A program made the translations under genes and the position numbers. A stretch of 64,000 nt of DNA from assembly GCA_965243245.1 (NCBI GenBank), contig OZ251536.1:1116001-1180000 (forward strand). The letters are read 5' to 3'. Below are positions 45,006 to 54,033 of the stretch, one piece after another. Source of the stretch: JAYQKL01 sp965243245 (lineage in GTDB: Bacteria > Pseudomonadota > Alphaproteobacteria > RS24). The notes beneath the pieces were generated by a model. That model was given only the letters and a program-made list of their open reading frames with translations. It was not told where the DNA came from and did not search any database. Each line of letters opens with the position of its first letter. Within the stretch, counting starts at the first letter, position 1.

Positions 45006-45473
45006 TCAAGAACACCATTGCCCTCTTTTGCCTTTATAAGGTTGCGCCAGACGCGCCGCCAAAAGAGCACCCGATAAGGTTGCGCCGCTTTTTGTTTGCG
45101 CATGCGCAAGCACGCGGCCCGGATAATTGCCATAAGACACATTCACCAATTCGAGTGACTCTTGTGCGAGCCAGTTAGCTGTAAAGGCTTTGGCTTGCTG
45201 CGCCAGATTTTTTTCAAAACGACATTTGCCGTTTAGTTCAGGGGTATCAATGCCACGCAAACGAATTTTGACCACAACCTGCTGGTCTAACCAGATTGGA
45301 ATACGCACCCTGAAAGTATCGCCGTCTAGCACTTCAAGAAGCTCAAATGAAAACGGACCGGGCATAGAAAAGCGTTTGTAAGCCGCCGCATGCTCAATGC
45401 TATTTGCAGCTTTGATGGATAGCATAAGGAGTATCACAACCAAAAAGTGTATTTGTATATAGCTTCGCGCCAT
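45006..45473 (-). CDS. Exported thermonuclease (SNase)-like protein
   Basis: A 155-aa staphylococcal-nuclease-like protein with an N-terminal hydrophobic signal (IQIHFLVVILLMLSIKAAN). The fold's landmarks are VLDGDTFRVRI (metal-binding Asp), RLRGIDTPEL (Arg35 and Asp40 equivalents) with E in the PEL position, and GNYPGRVLAHA (Arg87 equivalent in GRV). So the active site looks intact. Start set at ATG 45473, which gives a proper signal peptide; the longer frame adds 26 residues without one. A periplasmic or secreted nuclease that may salvage nucleic acids. Confidence 0.88.
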   Translation of the reverse strand: MARSYIQIHFLVVILLMLSIKAANSIEHAAAYKRFSMPGPFSFELLEVLDGDTFRVRIPIWLDQQVVVKIRLRGIDTPELNGKCRFEKNLAQQAKAFTANWLAQESLELVNVSYGNYPGRVLAHAQTKSGATLSGALLAARLAQPYKGKRGQWCS

Positions 45474-45540
45474 ACAAGAATTATAGCCTAACTCTTTATC
45501 GTTTGTAAAATCAAGAATGAGTTCTCTCAACAGCACATGA

Positions 45541-45810
45541 ACATCAGGCATAGACGTCGCCTATGTGCAAGAACACTTAAAAAATACCAAGCGTATGAGC
45601 GAGGGCGAAGCTGTCCTTCAAGGTAGAGAGGATATACTTGCCCCGCCAGAAAAATCAGGCAATGTTCTAAAACGCGAATTTGGCGACCAAGTAAGTCTTG
45701 TTACTCTGGCTAATGCTGGACATGCTCTCTTACCTGAACAGCCAGAACTCATCAAAGGTGTCGTTTTGTCGTTCTTGAAACAGCGAAATATGGCTAGAAA
45801 TCAGAAATAA
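45541..45810 (+). pseudogene. Alpha/beta-hydrolase C-terminal remnant
   Basis: About 90 codons resembling only the last third of an alpha/beta hydrolase: VLQGREDILAPPEKSG (the acid-residue strand, G-x-x-D-x-x-A-P-P) and LANAGHALLPEQPELI (the catalytic His in AGHALLPEQP). The nucleophile elbow and the rest are absent; upstream lies a stop and the divergent nuclease gene. The GTG at 45565 could start an 81-aa product, but without the core it cannot be active. The 3' end overlaps the SDHAF4 gene on the other strand by 17 bp. Confidence 0.7.
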
Positions 45811-45985
45811 GACCCGCTTTTTCCCAATCTCCATAACGCGTGGGGTCAAGCCCTTCTCGCCCACCCGTTTCTTTCGGGCTTGTGGCTCGGGATACCTCAC
45901 AAGCCATGCGGCGGTGCGCGGCTTCTTGGGCGGCGCGCAAGCCAGCTTGCTTGCGGCGCACATCTGCTTTTTTACCATCAGTCAT
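45794..45985 (-). CDS. SDHAF4 family protein (DUF1674), succinate dehydrogenase assembly factor 4
   Basis: A 63-aa protein ending in the family signature GLDPTRYGDWEKAGLISDF. In mitochondria and bacteria this family assists assembly of FAD-loaded SdhA. The N-terminal half is basic and Ala-rich (KKADVRRKQAGLRAAQEAAHRR), likely disordered. I use ATG 45985; an ATG nine codons earlier is possible. It is divergent from rsmB, the standard alphaproteobacterial neighbour. Confidence 0.85.
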   Translation of the reverse strand: MTDGKKADVRRKQAGLRAAQEAAHRRMACEVSRATSPKETGGREGLDPTRYGDWEKAGLISDF

Positions 45986-46038
45986 ACATATAATATGCAG
46001 TCTTGCATGCAAACTGACAAGGTGTTCTAACTCTTTTC

Positions 46039-47376
46039 ATGCAAAAAAAATCCACCTCAAAAAACCCGCCGCCAAAACGCTCAAGCAAACCCAATACCCG
46101 AAGACAAGCCGCCGCAATGCTGACGGCTATTGAACGCGGTAAAACATCTGATGAAGCCAGTGACAGACTAGACGGATTGGCAACTATTGACCGCGGATTA
46201 GCAAAAGCTATGGTGATGCTGGCTCTGCGCCATCGCGGTGAAATTGCGGCTTTGCTTGCGCGCTATCTTAAACGTGCCGTGCCGGCGCGTCCCCATTTAG
46301 CCAAAGCGCTGCTTAGTTTGGGTGTCGTTCAAATTTGTTATATGGATATCCCTTCCCATGCTGGCGTAAGCGAAACAGTCGAGGCTTGTGGGCGCGCTGA
46401 ACAACCTTATCGCGGCCTCATCAATGCGGTTTTACGCAAACTAGCCGGCCAAACCACACCTGAGCGTGATGTTCCAGATAACCCTGCTTTGAACATGCCC
46501 GACTGGATGATGACGCAATGGACACAAAGCTATGGGGCTGATACAGCGCATAAAATTGCCGAGATGCATCGCCGACAACCGCCGCTAGATATTTGCTTTA
46601 AAACACCCTTATTAGCCAAGAACTGGTTAGCTCATAATCATGAAGGAGCTATAAAGATTGACCCGACACATATAAGGTTGGCAAAAGCTGGACGCATTGA
46701 AGACCTAGCGGGTTTTGAAACTGGCGATTGGTGGGTGCAAGATGTTGCGGCTGGATTTATTGCCCAAATATTGATGGCAGCTTTACCAAAAGGCGATATG
46801 CATGTGCTTGACTTATGTGCTGCACCGGGGGGCAAAACGCTTCAGATCGCCGCCGCCGGTCATCAGGTAACTGCACTTGATGTTTCGCGTCCCCGCATAC
46901 AAAGATTACAAGAAAACCTCCAGCGCACATCTTTAAGAGCCAAGATAATTCATGCAGATGCTCTTGATTGGGAACCAGATAGTCTGTTTGATGCCATCTT
47001 ACTGGATGCCCCTTGTTCTGCCACGGGTACAATCCGCCGTCATCCAGATTTGCCGTTACATCGGCGCAAAGGATACACACCTAAATTGACGGCTCTGCAG
47101 GACGCATTGCTTGCGCGCGCCGCCAAATGGCTCAAGCCAAACGGCATTTTTGTTTATGCAACCTGCTCTCTTGATCCAGAAGAAGGCGAGTGCCGTATCG
47201 AACAATATCTAAAAAGACACCTAAATTTTTCACCCTTATCGCTTGAGAAAAAAACTGAATTTCAAAAATTTATGAACGGGCATGAATTGCGAACAACACC
47301 CATTGATATGCCAGACATTGGCGGCATGGATGGGTTTTATGCTGCTTTATTACAGCACCGTTTAGAAAAATTCTGA
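46039..47376 (+). CDS. rsmB: 16S rRNA (cytosine-967-C5)-methyltransferase RsmB
   Basis: Methylates C967 of 16S rRNA. It has an N-terminal NusB-like RNA-binding domain (about 15-150, including LRHRGEIAALLARYLKRAVP and GLINAVLRKLA) and a C-terminal Rossmann methyltransferase with VLDLCAAPGGKTLQIA (about 256-271), DAPCSATGTIRRHPD with the first catalytic Cys, and YATCSLDPEEGE with the second. 445 aa is normal. Divergent from the SDHAF4 gene. Confidence 0.95.
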   Translation: MQKKSTSKNPPPKRSSKPNTRRQAAAMLTAIERGKTSDEASDRLDGLATIDRGLAKAMVMLALRHRGEIAALLARYLKRAVPARPHLAKALLSLGVVQICYMDIPSHAGVSETVEACGRAEQPYRGLINAVLRKLAGQTTPERDVPDNPALNMPDWMMTQWTQSYGADTAHKIAEMHRRQPPLDICFKTPLLAKNWLAHNHEGAIKIDPTHIRLAKAGRIEDLAGFETGDWWVQDVAAGFIAQILMAALPKGDMHVLDLCAAPGGKTLQIAAAGHQVTALDVSRPRIQRLQENLQRTSLRAKIIHADALDWEPDSLFDAILLDAPCSATGTIRRHPDLPLHRRKGYTPKLTALQDALLARAAKWLKPNGIFVYATCSLDPEEGECRIEQYLKRHLNFSPLSLEKKTEFQKFMNGHELRTTPIDMPDIGGMDGFYAALLQHRLEKF

Positions 47377-47457
47377 CCTCCCCCTATAAATCTATGCTTG
47401 CACAACGGTTTTTACTGACTTAATTAATAATTAAGTAATCAAACATAAGACGGAAAA

Positions 47458-49260
47458 ATGCAGAATCAAAATTTACCAATCTCTCAAAACCCGACTGAAA
47501 GCGAACGCAACCAAATAACTGAATTTTTAAAGGCAGATAAACTTAAAAAAGCGGCAAATTATGCCGAAAAGCTTCTCAAAATCTATCCGAATAGCCCAAT
47601 GCTCTTAAATGGGCTGAGTATGATTTACCAGCTCGATAAGAAGCCAGAAAAAGCCGCACCTATTTTAGAAAAAATCATTGAACGCCAACCCAATAACATA
47701 GATGCCCTGCGGCGTTTAGCCGATTATCAAAAAACCGTTGGAAAATATGACAACGCAACAGCGACTTGGGAAAAGTTACTCAACCAAACACCTGATAATT
47801 TGCCAGCTCTGTGCGGGCTTGGCGCGACCTATGGCAAGCTGGAACTTTACCAACGCGCCGCCATACAGTTTGAAAAGGCACATCGTCTTGACCCAAAGAA
47901 CGATAAGATTATTGAAAGCCTTGCCCAAACCTATTCGGCAAACCTGCAATATAAACTGGCGACTAAATATTATCAGATGCTTTATGCCCTGCGCCCGCAT
48001 GATAATCAAGTCATTATCGCTCTTGCAAATAGCCTAAGCCATATTGACCATATTGAAGAAGCATTGGCACTTTGCACAATGCTATTGAAACGGGATCAAT
48101 CCAATACCATCGCGCACCTTCAAAAGAGTCAAATATTTGCCATGATTGGAGAACCCCGCAAAGCACTCAGCAGTTACGAAAAAATACTTAATATCGACCC
48201 TAAAAATATCCCTGCACTTAGCGGGCGAGTTACCGTAAGCAAAATCACGCGCCGCAATGAAAATTATTTGATGCCCCTCAAAAGAATATTCGCAAATTCA
48301 AAAGAAAGTAATATGAACCGTTGTACCGCCGGTTTTGCGCTGGGTAAGGGCATGGATGATCTTGGGAAATGGGATGAAGCTTTTGCCTATTGGAAAAAGG
48401 CCAATGCTTATCAACTCCAAGAAGAACCGTTTGATATGGCAGAAAACACCAAGCAATTTGATACTCTCAAGCGTATATTTGAGCCTGTGGATTTTAATAA
48501 TCTCAAGCCCAAAGACGCTCACCCCGTGTCCAAGCCAGAAGATAAAAATTTGATTTTCATTGTTGGGATGCCGCGTTCTGGCACCACACTCATTGAGCAA
48601 ATTTTATCTAGCCATTCGGCTGTTTACGGGGCGGGCGAGCTGAATGAAATGAACGCAATCACCCAAGAGCTATTATATTATTTCGGTGACCAACCCGATA
48701 TATCGCTGACTGAACACGCCTTTGGTTCTATCGGGCGAAGCTATTTAGACGCCATTAATGCGCTGGACATTAACCAACCTTATGTGGTCGATAAGCTCCC
48801 GAATAATTTTTTAAGGCTTGGTTTCATTCGCGCTGCTTTTCCAAAAGCTCATATTATTCATACAAACCGTGACCCCATAGCTGTATGTTGGTCTAATTAT
48901 CGCCATTTTTTCGCAGCCAACGGAATGCATTTCGGCAATGACTTAAAAAAGCTTGGGCTTTATTATAAGCACTATCTTGACCTCATGGATTACTGGCGCA
49001 ACAAATTTGGGGATAGTCTTTATGAACTTGATTATGAAAGCCTAACCCAAAACCAAGCAACCGAAACACGCGCCCTATTAGATTTCTGTGGGTTAAAGTT
49101 TGAACCAGCATGTCTTGATTTTCACGAAACCAAACGTCCCATTCGCACGGCGAGCCAAAAGCAGGTGCGAGAAAAAATGTACACAGGTAGCACGAAGGCG
49201 TGGGAAGCCTATAAAAACCACCTTCAACCCTTGATAGACGCACTCAACCTCAAAGTATAA
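47458..49260 (+). CDS. TPR-repeat sulfotransferase
   Basis: A 600-aa fusion protein. Residues about 20-310 are a run of roughly seven or eight tetratricopeptide repeats. Residues about 360-595 are a sulfotransferase domain with the PAPS P-loop VGMPRSGTTLIEQIL (about 366-380), the 3'-phosphate motif HTNRDPIAVCWSNYRHFFA (about 470-488), and a conserved LDYESL segment. No signal peptide or membrane segment. Such TPR-sulfotransferases are common in marine Alphaproteobacteria but their acceptors are unknown; the TPR part probably selects a protein or peptide partner. PAPS could come from the cysD-cysNC operon 5 kb downstream. Confidence 0.9.
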   Translation: MQNQNLPISQNPTESERNQITEFLKADKLKKAANYAEKLLKIYPNSPMLLNGLSMIYQLDKKPEKAAPILEKIIERQPNNIDALRRLADYQKTVGKYDNATATWEKLLNQTPDNLPALCGLGATYGKLELYQRAAIQFEKAHRLDPKNDKIIESLAQTYSANLQYKLATKYYQMLYALRPHDNQVIIALANSLSHIDHIEEALALCTMLLKRDQSNTIAHLQKSQIFAMIGEPRKALSSYEKILNIDPKNIPALSGRVTVSKITRRNENYLMPLKRIFANSKESNMNRCTAGFALGKGMDDLGKWDEAFAYWKKANAYQLQEEPFDMAENTKQFDTLKRIFEPVDFNNLKPKDAHPVSKPEDKNLIFIVGMPRSGTTLIEQILSSHSAVYGAGELNEMNAITQELLYYFGDQPDISLTEHAFGSIGRSYLDAINALDINQPYVVDKLPNNFLRLGFIRAAFPKAHIIHTNRDPIAVCWSNYRHFFAANGMHFGNDLKKLGLYYKHYLDLMDYWRNKFGDSLYELDYESLTQNQATETRALLDFCGLKFEPACLDFHETKRPIRTASQKQVREKMYTGSTKAWEAYKNHLQPLIDALNLKV

Positions 49261-49281
49261 TCAAAACCAAAAGGGGTTTAC

Positions 49282-49308
49282 TTGCACTTGCCAGCGAAGT
49301 GGTATAAT
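49282..49308 (+). promoter_or_regulatory. Extended -10 promoter for rpe
   Basis: Perfect TATAAT (49303-49308) preceded by TG one base upstream (TGGTATAAT), the extended -10 form. A TTGCAC at 49282-49287 is a possible -35 at a short 15-bp spacing, which the extended -10 could tolerate. The rpe start is about 35 bp downstream. Confidence 0.5.
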
Positions 49309-49342
49309 CAACAAACCAAGCTGTTTTTCGAGGATGCTCATA

Positions 49343-50011
49343 ATGGCAAATAATCCCAGCAACATTAAAATTTCTCCCTCTATCTTGTCAGCAAATTTCG
49401 CACGCCTTGGCGAAGAAGTAGAGGCTATTTGTACCGCAGGATGTGATTATGTTCATATAGATGTGATGGATGGGCATTTTGTTCCCAATTTAACCATCGG
49501 CGCAAATGTCGTGGCAGCCATTAAACCTTATGCAACCAAACCGCTCGATGTGCATTTAATGATCACTTCGGTGGATGCCTATATTGATGCTTTTGCCAAA
49601 GCGGGGGCGGATATTATCACTTTCCATCCAGAAACCAGCTTTCATTCCCATCGCACAATGCAAGCCATTAAAGCGGCAGGGTGTAAGGCAGGTGTTGCTT
49701 TGAACCCCGCTACGCCAATTGCCGCAATCGAAGAATTAATGGACGAGATTGATCTTATTTTAGTGATGGCGGTTAATCCAGGATTCGGGGGGCAAAAATT
49801 TATCGCCAGCCAGCTCGACAAAATACATCGCTTATCTGAGATGATTAAACTAAGCGGGCGCAATATTGAACTGGAAGTGGATGGCGGCATAAATCAAGAT
49901 AATGCCGCTCAGGTGATCGCCGCCGGCGCAAATGTTCTCGTCGCTGGCACCGCCAGTTTTAAGGGCGGGGCAGGTCACTATGCCAGCAATATTAGTGCTT
50001 TGCGAGGATAA
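49343..50011 (+). CDS. rpe: Ribulose-phosphate 3-epimerase
   Basis: Pentose-phosphate enzyme interconverting ribulose-5-P and xylulose-5-P. TIM barrel with ISPSILSANFARLGEE at the N-terminus, HIDVMDGHFVPNLTIG (metal His and Asp, about 37-52), DVHLMI, MAVNPGFGGQKFI, and EVDGGIN. I prefer ATG 49343 because GAGG is spaced 9 nt before it; the ATG at 49334 abuts that site. The order rpe-heparinase-purH is typical of Alphaproteobacteria. Confidence 0.96.
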   Translation: MANNPSNIKISPSILSANFARLGEEVEAICTAGCDYVHIDVMDGHFVPNLTIGANVVAAIKPYATKPLDVHLMITSVDAYIDAFAKAGADIITFHPETSFHSHRTMQAIKAAGCKAGVALNPATPIAAIEELMDEIDLILVMAVNPGFGGQKFIASQLDKIHRLSEMIKLSGRNIELEVDGGINQDNAAQVIAAGANVLVAGTASFKGGAGHYASNISALRG

Positions 50012-50026
50012 GTCGGGCCAGAAAAA

Positions 50027-51673
50027 ATGACTATAAACATCAAAGCGGCTTCCCTTACACGCCTGCTCAATACAGTGCGATATTTTTGCCTTCAAAAATT
50101 TAACAATCGATTTTTTCGCAACAGTAAAATAGCCAATCTTGTTAGCCCCTTTCCGTTATCTTTTTTGCCCGTCAATCCCGAACTCGGACAAGCTTGGCTA
50201 TACGGCAATTATCCGCTCAAAGGCGGCGTGCTACGCGGGCAGACAAAAATGCCTTTTGAATGTACCCCGCCAAACAAAGAGTGGCTGGCCAATTTATATG
50301 CTTTTGACTGGCTTATCCATTTTTGTGGACTAGAGCACCCCCAAGCAAATAAAATGTTACGCTATGCCGCCCTATATTGGCTTAATGAAAAACCCTTTAA
50401 ACAAAAACTGGCTTGGCAACCCGATATTGTCGCAAGACGCTTTATCAGTCTAAGCGCGTGTAGTGCTCATATTATGGCGCAGCTGACGCCGCAACAGCAA
50501 ACGAACTTTATCTATAGACTTAATGTTGATGCGCGTTATCTTGCCAAAATGATCCCCCTAAGCACCGACAACAAAGCACGTCTGATAGCCTCTTGCGCTT
50601 ATGTTTTTTCGACTTTTGCGATTAATAATGGCACCATCCAGCTTAATCATGCCATGTCTCTTTTAACCAAAGAGCTTAAACGACAAGTGCTTAGTGATGG
50701 GGCGCATATCAGCCGCGCACCCGATGCTATGGTGAGTGTTCTGCCTGTTTTATTGACAATTCAAGAAGAGCTTAAACGCCGTCAGCTTTCTATTCCGGGG
50801 ACGCTTCAAGACACAATCAAGAAAGCCGCGATCGCGTTGCGATTCTTACAGCACGGAGATGGGCATTTGGCTATTTTTCAAGGCGGGCTGGAACTGGGAT
50901 GCTTTTCTGGCGTTACAAAATCTTATTTGGCAACCTTGATTAAAATGTGCGGCGTGCGCCGTAATCCAAAACATGTGTTTCTTTTGGCCAGCCAATATTA
51001 TCGTGTCGAAGCGGGCAAAACGCTGGTCTTATTTGATGCCGGAACAGGACACATCAATGATAGCCATATAGCACCGACATCTTTTGAAGTGTCACGCGGA
51101 ACACAGCGCATTTTTGTCAATTGCGGGGCAAATTATGTGAACGGCAATAATTGGCGCGAAGCCTCACGCCAAGCCGCCGCCCATACCGTTTTGGGCATGC
51201 TGGAGGGAATTCGCACACCTCAAAAGAAAATCAAAGTCATAGCCAAAAAACTCGAAGACCCAAACGCAACCTGGTTAGAAACCTCACATGATATGTATAA
51301 AAACAACTATGGCATTGAAACCCATAGACGCCTTTTTATACATCAAAGCGGCGCCGATATTCGCGGTGAAGAAATGATGTTATCCGCTTCAAATAAGCCA
51401 ATTTTATCTCAGCCCTTTGCTTTGCGGTTTCATCTCCACCCGAATATAAAAGCCTCGCGCGCCCGTAATCAAAACTCTATCCTTCTGGCTCTGCCAAATG
51501 GCGAGGGATGGCAATTTTCTGCCCAGCGCGGACAAGCCAAGCTATCTTTGGTAAAAAGTGTGTATATGGGACAAAATGGTATGCCCCGCCAGTGTCAACA
51601 AATTGTCATTGAAGGCCAAACCGACTCTAAAGGGCTGGCTCTGAAATGGGGGCTTAAATTAATGCGGCAATAA
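50027..51673 (+). CDS. Heparinase II/III family protein
   Basis: A 548-aa protein of the heparinase II/III-like family. The N-terminal half is an alpha-toroid-like helical region (about 60-330, including YAFDWLIHFCGL and WQPDIVARRFISL). The C-terminal half is a beta-sandwich (about 340-545) with SFEVSRGTQRIFVNCG and RLFIHQSGADIRGEE. Members near rpe and purH are widespread in Alphaproteobacteria, so a general envelope or exopolysaccharide role is more likely than heparin breakdown. No clear signal peptide is seen. It starts 15 bp after rpe. Confidence 0.88.
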   Translation: MTINIKAASLTRLLNTVRYFCLQKFNNRFFRNSKIANLVSPFPLSFLPVNPELGQAWLYGNYPLKGGVLRGQTKMPFECTPPNKEWLANLYAFDWLIHFCGLEHPQANKMLRYAALYWLNEKPFKQKLAWQPDIVARRFISLSACSAHIMAQLTPQQQTNFIYRLNVDARYLAKMIPLSTDNKARLIASCAYVFSTFAINNGTIQLNHAMSLLTKELKRQVLSDGAHISRAPDAMVSVLPVLLTIQEELKRRQLSIPGTLQDTIKKAAIALRFLQHGDGHLAIFQGGLELGCFSGVTKSYLATLIKMCGVRRNPKHVFLLASQYYRVEAGKTLVLFDAGTGHINDSHIAPTSFEVSRGTQRIFVNCGANYVNGNNWREASRQAAAHTVLGMLEGIRTPQKKIKVIAKKLEDPNATWLETSHDMYKNNYGIETHRRLFIHQSGADIRGEEMMLSASNKPILSQPFALRFHLHPNIKASRARNQNSILLALPNGEGWQFSAQRGQAKLSLVKSVYMGQNGMPRQCQQIVIEGQTDSKGLALKWGLKLMRQ

Positions 51674-51752
51674 AAATTTCGCTTTTGGTTGATTTATTTT
51701 AGCCCGCATGATAGCCGCATATCACAAAACATATTTGCTTGAGGAACTCATT

Positions 51753-53348
51753 ATGTCACAAAAAAAAAGCCGCCCTATTCGCCGTGCTTTGCTTTCGGTT
51801 TCAGACAAAACGAATATCGTAGAATTTGCTAAATCCTTAATCACACACGAGGTTGAATTGATTTCTACGGGTGGCACCGCGAAATTATTGGCGCAGGCGG
51901 GCGTGGCTGTTAAAGATATTTCAGATTTAACTGGGTTTCCTGAAATGATCGACGGGCGGGTCAAGACTTTGCATCCGATGGTACATGGGGGTTTATTGGC
52001 GGTGCGTGATAATGGCGCACATCAAGCGGCAATGGAGACACATAATATTTTGCCGATTGATTTATTGGTTGTAAATCTCTACCCATTTGAAGCGACACTT
52101 TCTGGCGGCGGGTCTTATGCGGCGTGTGTTGAGAATATTGATGTTGGGGGGCCGGCGATGATTCGCGCCGCAGCCAAGAATCACGCCGACGTGACTGTGC
52201 TCGTTGATGAGGCTGATTACGAAACCGTATTAACCCAAATGGATGCCAATGACGGCGCGACAAGTTTGGCACTGCGCAAAAAGCTGGCACAAAAGGCCTA
52301 TGCCCGAACGGCGACTTATGATGCGGCAATTTCAAATTGGCTGGCTGAACAGTTGAATGAACCCGAACCCGTTTTTCGCGCCGTTGGGGGGGCCTTGCGG
52401 CAAACCTTGCGGTATGGAGAAAACCCGCACCAGCATGCTGGTTTTTATGTGGGTGCGCAGAAGCGCAATGGCGTTGCGACAGCAAAACAAGTGCAAGGCA
52501 AAGAGCTTTCTTACAATAATATTAATGATACGGATGCCGCTTTTGAATTGGTTAGTGAATTTGACCCTGCTGATGCTGGCGTCTGTGCCATTATTAAACA
52601 TGCGAACCCTTGTGGTGTTGCTATGGGGAGCACTTTGGCACAAGCCTTTAACAAAGCTTTAATTTGTGATCCGGTGTCTGCTTTTGGCGGCATTATTGCC
52701 ATGAACCGCACGCTGGATGCCAAAACGGCTGAGGCTATCACCTCGCTTTTCACCGAGGTGATTATTGCTCCAGATGCTGATAAAGCTGCTTGCGAGGTGC
52801 TCGCCGCGAAAAAAAACTTACGCCTCTTAATAACCGATGGGCTCGCTGACCCGTTAGCTTCGGGGCTTTGTGTTCGCTCGGTCGCGGGTGGTTATTTGGT
52901 GCAAAGCCGTGATAATGGGAGCCTTACAGAAAATGACCTTAAAGTAGTGACAAAGCGCAAGCCAAGTGCACAAGAGCTAAAAGACTTATTATTTGCCTTC
53001 CGCGTTGCCAAGCATGTTAAATCCAACGCTATTGTTTATGCAAAAGAGGGCGCAACAACAGGTATCGGCGCCGGGCAAATGAGCCGACTTGATAGCTCTC
53101 GCATTGCCGCGCGCAAATCCGAAGATGCCGCAAAAGCGGCCGGTATCACCCAAATGCTGACAAAAGGTTCTGTGGTCGCATCTGATGCGTTCTTCCCGTT
53201 TGCAGACGGCTTGCTCTCAGCCGCACAAGCAGGGGCAACAGCTGTAATACAGCCCGGCGGCTCCATACGCGACAATGAAGTCATCGCCGCCGCCGATGAA
53301 GCTGGCCTTGCCATGGTCTTTACAGGCATGCGCCACTTTAGACACTAA
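51753..53348 (+). CDS. purH: Bifunctional AICAR formyltransferase/IMP cyclohydrolase
   Basis: Last two steps of purine synthesis. The N-terminal IMP cyclohydrolase domain has RALLSVSDKTNIVEFAK, STGGTAKLL, TGFPEMIDGRVKTLHP and NLYPFEAT; the C-terminal transformylase domain has RYGENPHQHAGFY (about 217-229), IIKHANPCGVA with the catalytic Lys-His, and SDAFFPFADG. The ATG at 51753 is preceded by GAGGA and gives the standard N-terminus (531 aa); the frame opens 15 codons earlier. Ends near the convergent MaoC gene. Confidence 0.97.
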   Translation: MSQKKSRPIRRALLSVSDKTNIVEFAKSLITHEVELISTGGTAKLLAQAGVAVKDISDLTGFPEMIDGRVKTLHPMVHGGLLAVRDNGAHQAAMETHNILPIDLLVVNLYPFEATLSGGGSYAACVENIDVGGPAMIRAAAKNHADVTVLVDEADYETVLTQMDANDGATSLALRKKLAQKAYARTATYDAAISNWLAEQLNEPEPVFRAVGGALRQTLRYGENPHQHAGFYVGAQKRNGVATAKQVQGKELSYNNINDTDAAFELVSEFDPADAGVCAIIKHANPCGVAMGSTLAQAFNKALICDPVSAFGGIIAMNRTLDAKTAEAITSLFTEVIIAPDADKAACEVLAAKKNLRLLITDGLADPLASGLCVRSVAGGYLVQSRDNGSLTENDLKVVTKRKPSAQELKDLLFAFRVAKHVKSNAIVYAKEGATTGIGAGQMSRLDSSRIAARKSEDAAKAAGITQMLTKGSVVASDAFFPFADGLLSAAQAGATAVIQPGGSIRDNEVIAAADEAGLAMVFTGMRHFRH

Positions 53349-53391
53349 CCCATGCCCGTAAGGTTTTTTAAGCCGGCAAAGTTTTTTAAGC

Positions 53392-53847
53392 TTAAGTATA
53401 AATCAGTGAAATTGTTTCTGCGATACAGGCAGGCTTTTCTTCGCCTTCAATTTCGACAGTCAATTCAAAAGTAATTTGGGTGCCGCCAGCAGCCGTGCCA
53501 AGTTCTATAATTTTGCCTTTGCCACGCACCCGTGAACCAACTTTAACCGGATTAATAAACCGCACTTTGTTCACGCCATAATTCACGCCCATTTTAACAT
53601 CGGCAACTTGAAATAATTGAGCTGAAAAAACCGGCGACAATGAAAGCGTTAGAAAACCATGCGCAATAGTCGTACCAAAAGGCGTTAATTTAGCCGCTTC
53701 TGGGTCTACATGAATAAATTGATGATCTTCTGTCGCATCGGCAAACATGTTGATGCGATCTTGGGTGATTTCCATCCAATCTGTTGGGTCAAGCTCTTTA
53801 CCAACATAGGATGGTAAATCAGCGGCATTATTGATAGTGAGTGTCAT
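53392..53847 (-). CDS. MaoC-like (R)-specific enoyl-CoA hydratase
   Basis: A 151-aa hotdog-fold protein. The hydratase motif D-x(4)-H-x(n) is visible as FADATEDHQFIHVDPEAA (about 33-50; catalytic Asp and His), followed by FGTTIAHGFLTLSL with the second conserved His-Gly. The substrate is likely a medium or short-chain trans-2-enoyl-CoA, for fatty acid oxidation or polyhydroxyalkanoate supply. Start at ATG 53847 with GAGGG upstream. Single gene between purH and the divergent cys operon. Confidence 0.92.
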   Translation of the reverse strand: MTLTINNAADLPSYVGKELDPTDWMEITQDRINMFADATEDHQFIHVDPEAAKLTPFGTTIAHGFLTLSLSPVFSAQLFQVADVKMGVNYGVNKVRFINPVKVGSRVRGKGKIIELGTAAGGTQITFELTVEIEGEEKPACIAETISLIYT

Positions 53848-53941
53848 TGGGTCCCTCATAAAAAATATAATAATAAATCTATAGTGTCAGTTTTAGAGGC
53901 GCACGACAAGCCCAACGCTTCATCTAGGGCTTATAATGTCT

Positions 53942-53965
53942 CTATTCGCACATCTGTACGAATAG
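53942..53965. promoter_or_regulatory. Inverted repeat upstream of the cysD promoter
   Basis: Perfect 7-bp arms CTATTCG (53942-53948) and CGAATAG (53959-53965) with a 10-nt centre, ending only 3 bp before the -35 box of the predicted cysD promoter. Position suits an activator site. The size also resembles TetR-type operators, and a tetR gene is in the operon. Confidence 0.5.
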
Positions 53966-53968
53966 GGA

Positions 53969-53997
53969 TTGACAGCCATATTTTGCGCGCCTAAAAG
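53969..53997 (+). promoter_or_regulatory. Predicted sigma-70 promoter of the cys operon
   Basis: A perfect TTGACA (53969-53974), a 17-bp spacer, and TAAAAG as a weak -10 (53992-53997), 36 bp upstream of the cysD ATG. The weak -10 next to an inverted repeat just upstream of the -35 suggests a promoter that needs activation. Confidence 0.55.
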
Positions 53998-54033
53998 AAA
54001 ACTCAAATCACCAAAAGTTTATAAAGTCTTATC

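Noticed and set aside
45730..45978. 82-codon minus-strand frame overlapping SDHAF4
   Set aside because: The neighbouring frame carries the DUF1674 signature; this one has no recognisable protein features.
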